Assembly (NCBI GenBank): GCA_963776375.1
Contig: CAVZMF010000004.1
Span: 382,284 to 446,283, forward strand
Direction: 5' to 3'
From: PALSA-612 sp963776375
GTDB taxonomy: Bacteria; Actinomycetota; Thermoleophilia; Gaiellales; Gaiellaceae
Length of the DNA: 64,000 nucleotides
The notes under the pieces are model-generated. The model made no database searches, had not been told where the DNA came from, and worked only from the letters and a program-made list of their open reading frames with translations. Shown in pieces: positions 26,014 through 36,439 of this stretch; position 1 is the stretch's first letter; every line of letters begins with the position of its first letter. The position numbers and the translations under genes are program-made.

Positions 26014-26755
26014 GTGAAGGGAGTCGTCCTCGCCGGCGGAACGGGATCGCGGCTCGATCCGCTGACGCGCATCACGAACAAGCACCTGCTGCCGATCTAC
26101 GACCGGCCGATGATCGAGTACGCGATCGAGGCCCTGGTACGTGCGGGGATCGACGAGATCATGATCGTGACCGGCGGCACACACGCGGGCGAGTTCCTGC
26201 GGCTCTTCGGCAACGGCCACGGGCACGGAATCGAAACGCTCGTCTTCGGCTACCAGGAGCGGCCGGGGGGGATCGCGGAGGCGCTCGGGCTGGCCGAGCG
26301 GTTCGTCGACCGGGGCCAGTGCGCCGTGATGCTCGCCGACAACGTCTTCGAGCGCTCCCTGGCGGAGATCGTCGACCGGTTCCGGCACCAGCAGTACGGC
26401 GCACGGGTCGTCTTCTCGCCGGAGGAGGACCCGGAGCACCTTCGGCACCTCGGCGTGCCCGAGCTGGACGGCGACGGCCGCCTGACGCGCATCGTCGAGA
26501 AGCCCGACGGAGCCGCCGAGCTCCTACGCCGTCACGGGCGTGTACTTCTACGACGGGGCCGTCTGGGACGTGCTGCCGACGTTGCAGCCGTCGGGCCGCG
26601 GCGAGCTCGAGATCTCGGACGTCAACAACTGGTACGTCGAGCGCGCGGCGATCGAGTACGAGATCCTCGACGGCTTCTGGGGCGACGCGGGCGAGTCGAT
26701 CGACGCCTACTACGCCGTCAACGACTTCGTCCGCGAGAACGGCGCCAACCGGTGA
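26014..26755 (+). CDS. rmlA: glucose-1-phosphate thymidylyltransferase (one frameshift)
   Basis: First step of dTDP-L-rhamnose synthesis, from glucose 1-phosphate and dTTP. The N-terminus KGVVLAGGTGSRLDPLT is the nucleotidyltransferase signature and NKHLLPIYDRPMIEYAI follows. The product would be 246 residues, the short form of the family. One extra G near 26510 (GACGGAGCC instead of GACGAGCC) shifts the frame after RIVEKPD; the continuation YAVTGVYFYDGAVWDVLPTL and EISDVNNWYVE is read in the next frame to a stop at 26755. The stop overlaps the GTG of rmlC (GTGA). Confidence 0.88.
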
Positions 26756-27219
26756 TCGAAGGCGTCCTGCGGCTGCCGCTGCGCCGCTTCGAGGACGAGC
26801 GCGGCTGGTTCATGGAGCTGCGCCGCGAGTCCGCGCTGCCCAGGCCGACGCGGCAGACGAACGTCTCGTGGTCGCGGCAGGGCGTGATCCGCGGCCTGCA
26901 CTACCACGAGCGCGGGCAGGACGACCTGTTCGTCTGCCTGGAGGGGATGATCCGGGTCGTCGTCCTCGACCGAGACTCGGGCGAGACGTTCACCGAGGAC
27001 ATCGGGGACGACAACCCCGTCGCGATCTACGTGCCCGGCCGCAACGGTCACGGCTTCGAGGCGCTGACCGACGCGCTCGTCTGCTACCACGTCACCGAGG
27101 AGTACGACCCGGACGATCCCGACGAGCACGGCATCTCCTGGGACGATCCTCGTGTCGTCGAACTGTGGAGCACCCGCACACCGATCCTGTCTCCGCGAGA
27201 CCGGGCCGCGTCGTCCTGA
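26752..27219 (+). CDS. rmlC: dTDP-4-dehydrorhamnose 3,5-epimerase family protein
   Basis: 155-residue cupin epimerase acting third in the dTDP-L-rhamnose pathway. The catalytic GVIRGLHYHERGQ (about 43-55) and VYVPGRNGHGFEALTD-like segment (IYVPGRNGHGFEALTD, about 84-99) match the RmlC core. It is shorter than the ~185-residue Pseudomonas enzyme, as in many actinobacterial versions. GTG start overlaps the rmlA stop; its 3' end overlaps rmlD by 55 bases. Confidence 0.9.
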   Translation: MIEGVLRLPLRRFEDERGWFMELRRESALPRPTRQTNVSWSRQGVIRGLHYHERGQDDLFVCLEGMIRVVVLDRDSGETFTEDIGDDNPVAIYVPGRNGHGFEALTDALVCYHVTEEYDPDDPDEHGISWDDPRVVELWSTRTPILSPRDRAASS

Positions 27220-28004
27220 CCGGGGCGGGCGGCCAGCTCGGCCGCGCCTTGACCGACGAGTTCGCGGGCGACGACCTGCTCGCGTTCACGCGCGCCGACT
27301 GGGACGTGACCCAGCCGCCGCCGCGGGCGCTCCTACGGGGGGCGCACCGGCCGTCGCTCGTCCTGCACGCAGCCGCGTACACGGCGGTCGACGAGGCCGA
27401 GAGCGACCCAGACGGCGCTCGGGCAGTGAACGTGCTCGGGACGCGGAACGCCGTGCTGCTTGGAGCGCCGGTCGTCGCGTACTCGACCGACTATGTCTTC
27501 GACGGCCGGAAAGGCGAGCCGTACGTGGAGTCGGACGAGGTGTCGCCGCGGTCTGTCTACGGGCGCACGAAGCTCGAGGGGGAGCGCGAGGTGCGCGAGG
27601 GCTGGGTCGTGCGCTCGTCGTGGCTCTTCGGCGCGACCGGGAACAACTTCGTCCTGACCATGCTCCGGCTCGGACGCGAGCGGGACGAGGTGGGGGTGGT
27701 GGACGACCAGCGCGGCTCGCCCACGTACGTCGGCCATCTCGCCGCGGCGACGCGCCGGATCGTCGAGCTCTCGCACGGGCTCTACCACGTGGCTGCGGAC
27801 GGCGACTGCACGTGGGCCGAGTTCGCCGAGGCGATCTTCGACGAGACCGGTCTCACGTGCCGCGTACGCCGGATCACGACCGCCGAGCTGGGCCTGCCGG
27901 CGCCTCGCCCCGCCTACTCCGTCCTGCGCAGCGAGAAGCCTGGGACCCCGACGCTCCCGCACTGGCGCGACGGGCTCCGCGAGTGCCTCGATCAGATCGG
28001 CTGA
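27165..28004 (+). CDS. rmlD: dTDP-4-dehydrorhamnose reductase
   Basis: Last step of dTDP-L-rhamnose synthesis, an NAD(P)H reductase of the extended SDR group. The Rossmann motif VLTGAGGQLGRAL lies near residues 16-28, followed by HAAAYTAVDEAESDP, the active-site STDYVFDG (about 106) and YGRTKLEGE (YxxxK, about 129). The 279-residue length is normal. The GTG at 27165 is chosen because it gives a short N-terminus before the nucleotide motif; it lies inside the end of rmlC. Confidence 0.92.
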   Translation: MEHPHTDPVSARPGRVVLTGAGGQLGRALTDEFAGDDLLAFTRADWDVTQPPPRALLRGAHRPSLVLHAAAYTAVDEAESDPDGARAVNVLGTRNAVLLGAPVVAYSTDYVFDGRKGEPYVESDEVSPRSVYGRTKLEGEREVREGWVVRSSWLFGATGNNFVLTMLRLGRERDEVGVVDDQRGSPTYVGHLAAATRRIVELSHGLYHVAADGDCTWAEFAEAIFDETGLTCRVRRITTAELGLPAPRPAYSVLRSEKPGTPTLPHWRDGLRECLDQIG

Positions 28005-28120
28005 ACCGGCCGTGACTTCGCGTTCCGAGCCGGCCATGCCCCGACCAGACATCGACATGTCCCCAACAGCCGAGGCGCGGCGCTGTGAGCAGGCAAATCG
28101 CGCGTCACAAAGACGTAACA

Positions 28121-28131
28121 GGGACTGTCCC
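28121..28131. repeat. GGGACTGTCCC palindrome in the rmlD-rmlB gap
   Basis: Perfect 5-base inverted arms around a central T, in the 196-base spacer between rmlD and rmlB. A related palindrome with longer arms lies at 44629-44647. The spacer otherwise shows no gene. Confidence 0.5.
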
Positions 28132-28200
28132 CCGTACATGGCTCGACGAGACGAGGGTGCCTTGGATTGCCTCGGCGGGATTCGGGACTAGGCTTTGACA

Positions 28201-29187
28201 ATGCGCGTTCTCGTCACCGGCGGAGCGGGGTTCATCGGCTCGCACTTCGTGCGGCGGCTGGCGGTGCGAGGCGACGAGGTCGTCGTCCTCGACCGGCTGA
28301 CGTACTCCGGCAACCGGGCCAACCTCGAGGGCGTCCCGCACGAGTTCCACCACGGTGACATCGCCGACGCCGACGCCGTCGCGGCGGCCGCGGCAGGCTG
28401 CGAGGCGATCGTCAACTTCGCCGCGGAGACGCACGTCGACCGCTCGATCCTCGGCCCGCGCGAGTTCGTCCACACCGACGTGCTCGGCACCCAGACGCTG
28501 CTCGAATGGGCCCGGGAGACCGGCGCCCGCTACGTGCAGGTATCGACCGACGAGGTCTACGGCGACCTCGAGGCCGGCGGCCGGTCGCGCGAGGACGACC
28601 TGCTGCGGCCTTCGAGCCCCTACTCGGCCGCGAAGGCGGCAGGCGACCTCCAGGTGCTCGCCTACGTCCGCACATACGGCGTGGATGCCTCGATTACGCG
28701 GGGCGCGAACACCTACGGCTCGAACCAGTACCCGGAGAAGCTGATCCCGCTCTTCGTCACGAACGCGCTCGACGGTCTCCCGCTGCCCGTCTACGGCGAC
28801 GGCAAGCAGGTGCGCGAGTGGCTGCACGCGGACGACCACTGCGCCGGGGTCGAGCTCGTCCTGCGCGAGGGCGGGCCCGGCGAGGTCTACAACGTCGGCG
28901 GCGAGGAGTTCGAGAACCTCGAGGTCATGCACCGTATCGTCGAGCTGACCGGAGCCGATCCGACGCTCCTGCGCCACGTCGAGGACCGTGCCGGCCACGA
29001 CCGCCGCTACGCGCTCGACGACGCCAAGCTGCGCTCGCTCGGCTGGTCGCCGCAGCACTCGTTCGGCGAGTCGGGTCTCACGGAGACGGTCGACTGGTAT
29101 CGCGACAACCGCGGCTGGTGGGAGCCGATCAAGTCTGGCGAGTACCGCGAGTACTACGAGCGCCAGTACGCGCAGCGGCTCGCGTAA
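28201..29187 (+). CDS. rmlB: dTDP-glucose 4,6-dehydratase
   Basis: Second step of dTDP-L-rhamnose synthesis, converting dTDP-glucose to the 4-keto-6-deoxy sugar. The 328-residue SDR protein has RVLVTGGAGFIGSHF at the N-terminus, FAAETHVDRSI (about 78-88), STDEVYGDLEAGG (active-site DE, about 117) and YSAAKAAGD (YxxxK, about 141). RGANTYGSNQYPEKLIP is also diagnostic. The ATG at 28201 is preceded closely by a TTG at 28195 that could also serve. With rmlA, C and D just upstream it completes the pathway. Confidence 0.95.
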   Translation: MRVLVTGGAGFIGSHFVRRLAVRGDEVVVLDRLTYSGNRANLEGVPHEFHHGDIADADAVAAAAAGCEAIVNFAAETHVDRSILGPREFVHTDVLGTQTLLEWARETGARYVQVSTDEVYGDLEAGGRSREDDLLRPSSPYSAAKAAGDLQVLAYVRTYGVDASITRGANTYGSNQYPEKLIPLFVTNALDGLPLPVYGDGKQVREWLHADDHCAGVELVLREGGPGEVYNVGGEEFENLEVMHRIVELTGADPTLLRHVEDRAGHDRRYALDDAKLRSLGWSPQHSFGESGLTETVDWYRDNRGWWEPIKSGEYREYYERQYAQRLA

Positions 29188-29253
29188 AACCTGCTTCAGG
29201 GGAGCGGGAGCTTCCGCTACGCTCGAAGTCCGCCGCCGGCCCCGGCTCCCTTC

Positions 29254-32065
29254 ATGCGCTGCCGCATCGCCTTCCTCGCCTTCGCGTTCTCTCTCGTCGC
29301 CGCCGGCGTGGCCGTGGGCGCCCAGGGCCGACCGGCTCAGGCGACGCAGGTCACCGCGGCGACGTTCGTGCTCACCGGCCACGGCAACGGCCACGGCGTC
29401 GGGATGGGCCAGTGGGGCGCGTACGGGATGGCCAAGGGCGGCGCCACGTACGAGAAGATCCTCGGCTTCTACTACCCGGGGACGCAGCTCGGCCAGTCGC
29501 CGGTGAAGTCGGTGCGAGTTCTCCTCGCGGAGACGTCCGGGGGGGCCACCGTGACCTCGGACGCGCCGTTCCGGCTCAGGGACGCGAAGGGCAAGGTCCA
29601 TGTGGTCAAGTCCGGCGAGGTGACAGTCGACCCGAGCCTCAAGACCCAGCTCGCGCCCGCGGCCCGCGCGCAGCCGCTGCCCGGCCCGCTGACGCTCCTG
29701 CCCGGCCGCTCGCCGCTCACGTATCGCCGTCCCTACCGCGGGCAGATCCAGCTCCAGGTCGTCTCCGGCCGGCTCCAGGTCGTGAACGTGATCGGCCTCG
29801 ACGACTACGTGAAGGGCGTCGTCACCGGTGAGAGCCCGAAGGACTGGCCGGCCGCCGCGCTGCAGGCGCAGGCCGTGGCCTCGCGCTCGTACGCGGTGGC
29901 CACGCTCGGGGCCGGCAGGCTCCTGTACACCGACCAGCGCAGCCAGGTCTACGGAGGCATCGGCGGCGAGTCGACGACGGGCGTGCAGGCTGTCGCCGAC
30001 ACGAAGGGCCAGGTGCTGCTCTACGACGACCAGGTGGCGACGACGTTCTTCTCCTCGTCGTCCGGCGGCCGCACGACCCCGATCACCGATCTCGTGCCGG
30101 GCGCAAAGCCGGTCCCGTACCTCGTCGCGCATGCGGATCCCTATGACCGCGCCTCCCCCTGGCACAACTGGGGGCCGGTCGTCATCACGGGCGCGCAGAT
30201 GTCGAAGGCGCTCGGCGTTCCGGGCACCGTCGACGTCACGCCGGTCCCGGCGGCCGGCCACGCGCGGCAGCTCGTGGCCACGACAGGCGACGGCACGCAG
30301 AAGACCGTCGTGGCGGCGGGCGCTCTACGCGGGTCGCTGGGCCTCCGCTCGACGTACGTGACCCTCGGGCTGCTGTCGCTGTCGCGGCCGCTCGGCGCTC
30401 CAGCGGCCGGGTCGGCGCTGACGCTGACCGGCAAGGTGCGGGCGGTCAAGGGGCCGGTGACGCTCGAGCAGTCGACGGGCGGCGGCAGCTGGACGGCCGG
30501 GCCGACGCTGACGCTCGCGAAGGACGGCACGTTCTTGGTACCGATCACCGTCCAGCAGACGACGCTCTTCCGCCTGATCGCTCCGGGGGTCAAGGGGCAG
30601 TCGCTCTCCGTGCCCGTGCGTCCCGCGCGGAAGCTCCAGGTCGCGGGCGCCGGGTCGGCGCCCCGGAGTGGGCTCGCGACGGCGTTCGCGCCCGACGATC
30701 CCCTCGCCCCGCAGCAGTGGTATCTCGCGCACGACCGGGCGTTCGACTTCTGGCCCTATCCGCCCGCCCTGCCGCCGGTCCTGGTCGGGATCGTGGACAC
30801 GGGCGTCGACCTCGGCCATCCCGAGCTCGCCAGCAGGATCGCTGCGGCGCGGAGCTTCGTCGGCGGCTCCGCCGACGACCAGATCGGGCACGGCACGTTC
30901 GTCGCCGGAGAGATTGCCGCGGCGGTCGGGAACGACCAGGGCATCGCGGGCATCGCCTTCTCGGCCCGGCTGCTCGTCGCCAAGGTCGTCGGTGCCGACC
31001 AGACGATCGATCCCGCGGTCGAGGCGCGCGCGATCCGCTGGGAGGTCGACCGGGGCGCGAAGATCATCAACCTCAGCCTCGGTGCCGTCCGCGACCCGAC
31101 CGACCCGACCATCGACACGTTCTCGGCCGTCGAGGCCGCGGCAGTGCGCTACGCCACGAGCCACGGCGTGCTCGTCGTCGCGGCCGTCGGCAACAGCGAC
31201 GACGCGCCCTTGACCCCCTGGCCGTACGCGAGCTATCCGTCCGCGCTGCCGCACGTGCTCGGCGTCGGCGCGCTGTCCGAGGACGGCTCGGTCCCGTCGT
31301 TCTCGAACCGTGACGCCGCTTTCCTCGACCTGGTCGCACCCGGGACCGGGATCCTGTCCACGTTCCCTCGCTCGATCACGGCGCAGCGGGCCTCGTGCGC
31401 CGACCAGGGCTACTCCGATCTGCGGGACGGCCGAGTACCGCGACGGGTCGGGGACGTCGTTCGCCGCTCCGCAGGTCACCGCAGCGGCCGCCCTGTTGCT
31501 CGCCGCCCACGCCGGGCTGACGCCCGACCAGCTGTCGACGATCATCGAGCGCTCCGCCGACGACGTCACGCCGGCAACGGGTTGCTCCCACTGCCTCGTC
31601 GGCCGCGATGCGCTGTCGGGGCGTGGCAGCCTCGACATCGCCTCGGCGCTGCAGGCGCTGTCCAGGACGCCGCCGACCGGCGACCGCATGGAGCCGAACG
31701 ACGACGGCGGCCCGACCGCCCCGCGCCTCTGGGGCCAGGCGAGCGCCGTGCGCGCGACGGTCGACTACTGGGACGATCCCGTCGACGTCTACGCGGTCAA
31801 GGTGCGGGCCGGCCAGCGGTTGACCGTGAAGCTCCGCGGGCCGGGGGTCAAGGGACTGCAGCTCGCGCTCTGGAAGCCGGGGACGGAGCACGTCACCGGC
31901 TCGCCGTCCGCGGTCTCCTCGCAGCGTCTGCTCCAGTCGCTCCACGCCGGCCCGAGCCAGAGCTTCCGCTACCGCGCCCCCTCGGTGGGCTGGTACTTCG
32001 TCGAGGTGAAGACCGCCTCCCCGTGCGCCGGCGCCTACTCGCTGCGCATCACGAAGACTCCGTAG
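29254..32065 (+). CDS. SpoIID/LytB - subtilase (S8) fusion, secreted (one frameshift)
   Basis: Repaired length 936 residues with a signal peptide (IAFLAFAFSLVAAGVAVGA). Residues about 40-365 are a SpoIID/LytB domain, with GHGNGHGVGMGQWGAYGMA near the N-terminus and DDYVKGVVTGESPKDW / AQAVASRSYAV in the middle. Residues about 490-810 are an S8 peptidase: Asp in GIVDTGVDLGHPEL, His in GHGTFVAGEIAAAVGN, Ser in GTSFAAPQVTAAAAL. A C-terminal beta domain resembling pre-peptidase domains (VDVYAVKVRAGQRLTVKL) closes the protein. One extra T near 31421 (GATCTGCGG) shifts the frame between QGYSD and CGTAEYRDG. Both domains run without a stop in one frame up to that point, so the fusion is real. Confidence 0.82.
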
Positions 32066-32076
32066 AGAATCTAGGC

Positions 32077-33049
32077 ATGAAGCTGGACGCGACGATCGCG
32101 TGCGATCCGGCCGTGGCCGCGCCGCTCGCCGCAGCCCTCGAGGCGGACGGCTATGACGGCGTCTGGACGCGCGGAGACGCAGCACGACCCCTTCCTGCCG
32201 CTCGCGACCGCGGCCGTCTCCACGGAGCGCGTCACGCTGGGGACGGCGATCGCGACCGCGTTCACGCGCAGCCCGATGGTGACGGCGATGGCCGCGTGGG
32301 ACCTCCAGCGCGCCAGCCGGGGGCGATTCGTGCTCGGCCTCGGCACGCAGGTGCGCGCCCACAACGTGCGCCGCTTCTCTGTGCCCTGGGAGGCGCCCGC
32401 GCCGCGCCTGCGGGAGTTGGTCGAGGCGCTGCGGCACATCTGGGGCGCGTTCCAGGGCGAGCACCCGCTGCGCTTCCGGGGCACGTACTACCGCCACGAC
32501 CTGATCACGCCGTTCTTCGACCCTGGGCCGCACGAGTGGCCGGCACCGCCCATCTACCTGGCCGCGGTCACGCCGACGATGTACAGGCTCGCGGGCGAGG
32601 TCGCGGACGGGATCCACCTGCACCCCTTCCACACGACGCGCTACCTGCGGGAGGTTGCGCTGCCGGCCCTCGGCGACCGCCGCTCCGAGTTGACGCTCGC
32701 GAGCGGCGTCTTCGTCGTGCTCGGGGGCGCGGCGGACGAGGTGCGGATGCAGATCGCGTTCTACGGGTCGACGCCGACCTACCGGCCCGTGCTCGAGGCG
32801 CACGGCTGGGACGGCCTGCAGGAGGAGCTTCACCGCCTGATGCGGGTCGGCGACTTTGCCGCCATGGCAGCGGCGATCGACGACGAGGTCCTGGCCGAGT
32901 TCGCCGTGCTCGCGGACGACTGGGACGACGCCTGGCGCAAGATCCGCGAGCGCTACGACGGCATCCTCGACCGCGTCGGCGTCTACGGCCTCCGCTCATC
33001 GGGTGCGGACTCGAAGCAGATCGCCGACGCCTTCCGCCGAACGGCCTAG
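32077..33049 (+). CDS. LLM-class F420-dependent oxidoreductase, TIGR03617-like (one frameshift)
   Basis: Luciferase-like (beta/alpha)8 oxidoreductase, repaired to 323 residues. It begins MKLDATIACDPAVAAPLA and continues after the shift as AETQHDPFLPLATAAVSTER, the usual family N-terminal core; GRFVLGLGTQVRAHNVRRFS (about 84-103) and APPIYLAAVTPTMYRLAGEV follow. One extra C near 32168 (ACGCGCGGAG) breaks the frame. The His-Asp pair THD of F420-binding members is at the shift. It starts 12 bases after the SpoIID-subtilase stop. The substrate is unknown. Confidence 0.82.
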
Positions 33050-33081
33050 TCCGAAGCCCGCACTGTCCTTCGACAGGTCCG

Positions 33082-33155
33082 GCAGGGACATTTTCCCTGC
33101 TCAGGGCGTTTCGGTGCCTGGCACCTGCCTGGCACCGGTTTGTCCGCGGCGGACA
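33082..33155. terminator. three inverted repeats between convergent genes
   Basis: GCAGGGA/TCCCTGC (82-88 with 94-100, loop CATTT), GGTGCC-T-GGCACC (33113-33125) and TGTCCGC-G-GCGGACA (33141-33155) stand in a row between the LLM gene end (33049) and the DJ-1 gene end (33159). Likely a two-way terminator; the second motif is partly repeated just after it. Confidence 0.5.
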
Positions 33156-33158
33156 GGT

Positions 33159-33743
33159 CTAGACCGGCGGCTCCGGGTCGTACTGGATGTAGCGGCGCAC
33201 GTCGCGGGCACGGTCTTCGGAGTGCAGCCGCGCGACGAGGTGCAGGGCCATGTCGATCCCGGCCGAGACGCCGGCGGCCGTGACGACGTCGCCGTCGTCG
33301 ACGAAGCGCGACTCGCGGTCGACCCGGATGTCGCTGCCGAGCTCACCGAGGCGGTCGAGGGATCCCCAGTAGGTCGTCGCCGGCCGGCCGTCGAGGAGAC
33401 CCGCGTCGGCGTAGACGAGCGAGCCCGTGCAGACGCTCGTCATCAGCGCACCCGTCTCCGCCAGCCCGCGCACGCGCTCCCGCACGGCTTCGACGCCGAG
33501 CTGCTCGCGCGCGCCCTTGCCGCCGGGCCAGAGCACGACGTCTGGCGGCGGTGCGGTCTCCCAGGTGTGCTCTGCAAGCACGCGTAGGCCCTTGGCGCAC
33601 GTGATCGGTGCGAGCGAGTCGGCGACCGTGTAGACCTCGACCCCGTCCTCGGGCCACATGCGCGACCAGGCGGCGAGCACCTCCCACGGCCCGGCCCAGT
33701 CCAGCTCCTCGGCTGCGTCGAAGAGAACGATCGCGATCCTCAC
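33159..33743 (-). CDS. DJ-1/PfpI family protein
   Basis: 194-residue class I glutamine amidotransferase-like protein of the isonitrile-hydratase/AraC-regulator-associated group. The nucleophile elbow cysteine is in TSVCTGSLVYADAGLL (about 100-115), with the preceding VVLWPGGKGAR (about 69) and upstream glutamate region DAAEELDWAGPWE (about 9-21). No DNA-binding domain is attached. The GTG start overlaps the stop of the small gene upstream by four bases. Function within the superfamily (hydratase, chaperone, glyoxalase) cannot be told. Confidence 0.85.
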   Translation of the reverse strand: MRIAIVLFDAAEELDWAGPWEVLAAWSRMWPEDGVEVYTVADSLAPITCAKGLRVLAEHTWETAPPPDVVLWPGGKGAREQLGVEAVRERVRGLAETGALMTSVCTGSLVYADAGLLDGRPATTYWGSLDRLGELGSDIRVDRESRFVDDGDVVTAAGVSAGIDMALHLVARLHSEDRARDVRRYIQYDPEPPV

Positions 33744-34009
33744 GCCGCTGCCTCGATGGCAGTCCAGGCGTCCCAGAACGCCTCCTCGGGGTCCGCCAGC
33801 GGCGCGCCCGCCGATTCCTCCAGCGGCCCGCCGACCTCCAGAAGTCGCCAGCGGTATTCGGAACCCTCGCGCGCGATGGTCACGTCGAAGCGCCGCTCGC
33901 CGAGCGCGGTGCGAACCGTGGCCGAGCCGCCGCCGTTCTCGCGCAGCGCGCGGACGGGCTCGAGCACGAGCTCGACGAGCCAGACGGCGAAGCGGTCACG
34001 GCAGTCCAT
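33740..34009 (-). CDS. small hypothetical protein
   Basis: 89-residue protein of unknown function. It is acidic at the end (DPEEAFWDAWTAIEAAA), with a beta-rich middle (FDVTIAREGSEYRWRLLEVGG). No signal peptide or membrane segment is seen. It is coupled to the DJ-1 gene by a GTGA overlap and is divergent from the metallo-beta-lactamase/Rieske gene 23 bases away, so the two directions share a very short promoter region. Confidence 0.6.
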   Translation of the reverse strand: MDCRDRFAVWLVELVLEPVRALRENGGGSATVRTALGERRFDVTIAREGSEYRWRLLEVGGPLEESAGAPLADPEEAFWDAWTAIEAAA

Positions 34010-34032
34010 TGCCCCCGCTAGCGTAGACGTCC

Positions 34033-35572
34033 GTGAAGGTCACCTTCCTCGGTCACGCCGGCCTCTACGTCGAGACGCGCCACGGCTCGATTCTCTGCGA
34101 CCCCTGGTTCAACCCCGCCTACTTCGCCTCGTGGGTGCCGTTCCCGTCCAACCAGGAGCTCGACCCGGCGACGTTCGGGAGCCCGGACTACCTGTACGTC
34201 TCGCACGTCCACCGGGACCACCTCGACCGCGACTTCCTGCGCGACCACGTGTCCAAGGACGCGACGGTGATCCTCCCGGACCATCCGCTCGACCTCGTGC
34301 ACCGGGAGCTCGAGGCGCTCGGCTTCACGCGCTTCGTGGAGACGAAGACGAACGTGGCGCTCGAGCTCGACGGCCTGCGCGTGATGACCGTCTGCACGAT
34401 CTTCCCTGCCGACGGGCCCCTCGGCGACTCGGCGCTCGCGGTCGACGACGGCGAGACGCGGATCTTCGACCAGAACGATGCGCGGCCGGTCGACCTCGAC
34501 GGGGCGCACGCGTTCGGTCATTTCGACGCGCACTTCGTCCAGTTCTCCGGGGCGATCTGGTACCCGATGGTCTACCGCTTCCCGCCGCAGATGAAGAGCG
34601 CGCTCGGCCGCAAGAAGCGCGAGACGCAGATGGCCAGGTCGCTGCGCTACTCGCGGCAGGTGGATGCGGACTTCGTGATCCCGATGGCCGGCCCGCCCTG
34701 CTTCCTCGACGACGACCTCTTCGACCTCAACGACCTCGGTCGACGACCCGGCCAACGTCTTCCCCGACCAGACCGTGTACCTCGAGTACCTGCGCGCGCA
34801 GGGCGCCGAGAACGGCCGGCTGATGATCCCGGGCAGCGTCGCAACCATCGAGCCCGGACGGATCGAGATCGAGCACCCGCACGACCCGAGCGAGATCTTC
34901 GGCGACAAGCGCGCCTACCTGGAGGCGTTCCGCGAGCGCATGCGGCCGCGGATCGAGGCCGAGAAGGCCTCGTGGCCGCGCGGGCAGGTCGACATCCTCG
35001 TCGAGCTCACCGAGTGGTTCGAGCCCGTCCTCGATCTCGCCGATCGCACCGCCGCCGCCATCAACGGCCGAGTGCTGCTCGATCTCGGCGACCCGCAGGT
35101 GGTGCTCGACTTCTGGACGCGCCGGGTCTACGCCTGGGAGGGCGACGAGTGCGAGTACCGCTTCTGGATCGACCCCGCGCTCGTCGAGCAGCTCATCCTC
35201 GATCACGACCAGGACTGGGTCAACCGCCTCTTCCTCTCCTGCCGCTTCGAGGCCGAGCGGCGCGGCTCGTACAACGAGTACCTGTACAGCTTCTTCAAGT
35301 GCCTCTCGGCCGAGCGGATCGAATACGCCGAGGGCTGCTACTCCGAGCAGCTGCCCGAGCGCGAGTTCTTCGAGTGCGACGGGTACCGCGTACAGCGCCG
35401 CTGCCCGCACCTGAAGGCCGACCTCGCCCGCTTCGGCGTCGTCGAGGACGGCATCCTCACCTGCACGCTGCACGGCTGGCAGTTCGAGCTCGCGACCGGG
35501 CGCTGCCTGACCTCCGACGACCGTCGCTTGTTCAGCGAGCCGCTCGCGGAGCCCGCGGCAGCCGAAAAATGA
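34033..35572 (+). CDS. metallo-beta-lactamase fold / Rieske [2Fe-2S] protein (one frameshift)
   Basis: Repaired length 512 residues. The N-terminal domain starts VTFLGHAGLYVET and has the metal motif SHVHRDHLDRDF (HxHxDH, about 57-68), a hydrolase fold of the UlaG/lipid-sensing kind. The C-terminal ~70 residues hold a Rieske cluster site: CPHLKADL and, 15 residues on, CTLHGWQFELATGRC. A central helical part (about 270-430) is unassigned. One extra G near 34738 breaks the frame after FDLNDL. CMP-NeuAc hydroxylase combines the same two folds, in the opposite order. The stop overlaps the next start (ATGA), so this protein and the LLM oxidoreductase are coupled; the Rieske site may receive or give electrons. 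Confidence 0.8.
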
Positions 35573-36439
35573 GATTCGGCGTCCAGCTTCCCGAGGCGGA
35601 ACGCGTCGTCCGCTGGCCGGAGGTCGTGGCCATGGCGCACGCGGCCGAGGAGGTCGGCTTCGACTCGATCTGGCTCGGCGACCACCTGCTCTACCGGGGC
35701 GACGGCCGCGAGGAGCGCGGGCCGTGGGAGGTCTGGACGCAGCTCGCCGGGCTCGCCGCGGTCACCGAGCGCGTGCGGCTCGGCCCGCTCGTTGCCTGCG
35801 CGTCGTTCCATTCGCCGGGGCTGATCGCGAAGATGGCCGCGTCCGTGGACGAGATCAGCGGCGGCCGCTTCGTCCTCGGCCTCGGCGCGGGGTGGAACGA
35901 GACGGAGTACCGCGCCTTCGGCCTTCCGTACGACCACCGCGTCTCGCGCTTCGAGGAGTCGTTCGAGATCGTTCGCCGCGTGCTGGCTGGCGAACGCGTA
36001 ACGGTGGAGGGGCGGTTCTGGTCGGCGGACGATCTCGTGCTGCATGCCCCCGCCGGCGCGGCGCGTCCCGCTGATGATCGGCTCGAACGGCGAGCGGATG
36101 CTCTCGATCGCGCTGCCGCACGTGGACTGGTGGAACACCTGGTACTCGGACTACGGAAACAGGGCCGACGGCTTCGCCGAGCTGAACGTTCGGATCACCG
36201 AGGCAGCCGCGCGCGCGGGCCGCGACCCGGCCGAGGTGCAGCGAAGCACCGCGGTGCTCGTCGAGCTCGATCCGGACGCCGTCAAGCGTCCGCACTCGGA
36301 CGACGACTCTCCGCCTGTGGCGCTCGACGGGCTTCGCGCACATCTCGACGGGCTCGCGGAGGCGGGTGCGGACGAGGCGATCCTGATCCTGCGCCCGATC
36401 GACGAGTCCTCGATACGGGCCGTCGGCGCAGCGCTCTAG
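35569..36439 (+). CDS. LLM-class F420-dependent oxidoreductase (one frameshift)
   Basis: Luciferase-like oxidoreductase, repaired to 289 residues. RFGVQLPEAERVVRWPEVV starts the barrel, GFDSIWLGDHLLYRG holds the family core (about 28-42), and GGRFVLGLGAGWNETEYRAF (about 99-118) is the cofactor loop. One extra C in the run GCCCCC near 36048 breaks the frame; after it RRVPLMIGSNGERMLSIALP continues. It is translationally coupled to the Rieske gene upstream (ATGA) and converges with the WD40 receptor gene with a four-base overlap. Confidence 0.84.

Noticed and set aside
28005..28200. Possible riboswitch or small RNA before rmlB
   Set aside because: Only one short palindrome is present; no conserved riboswitch core could be matched by eye.
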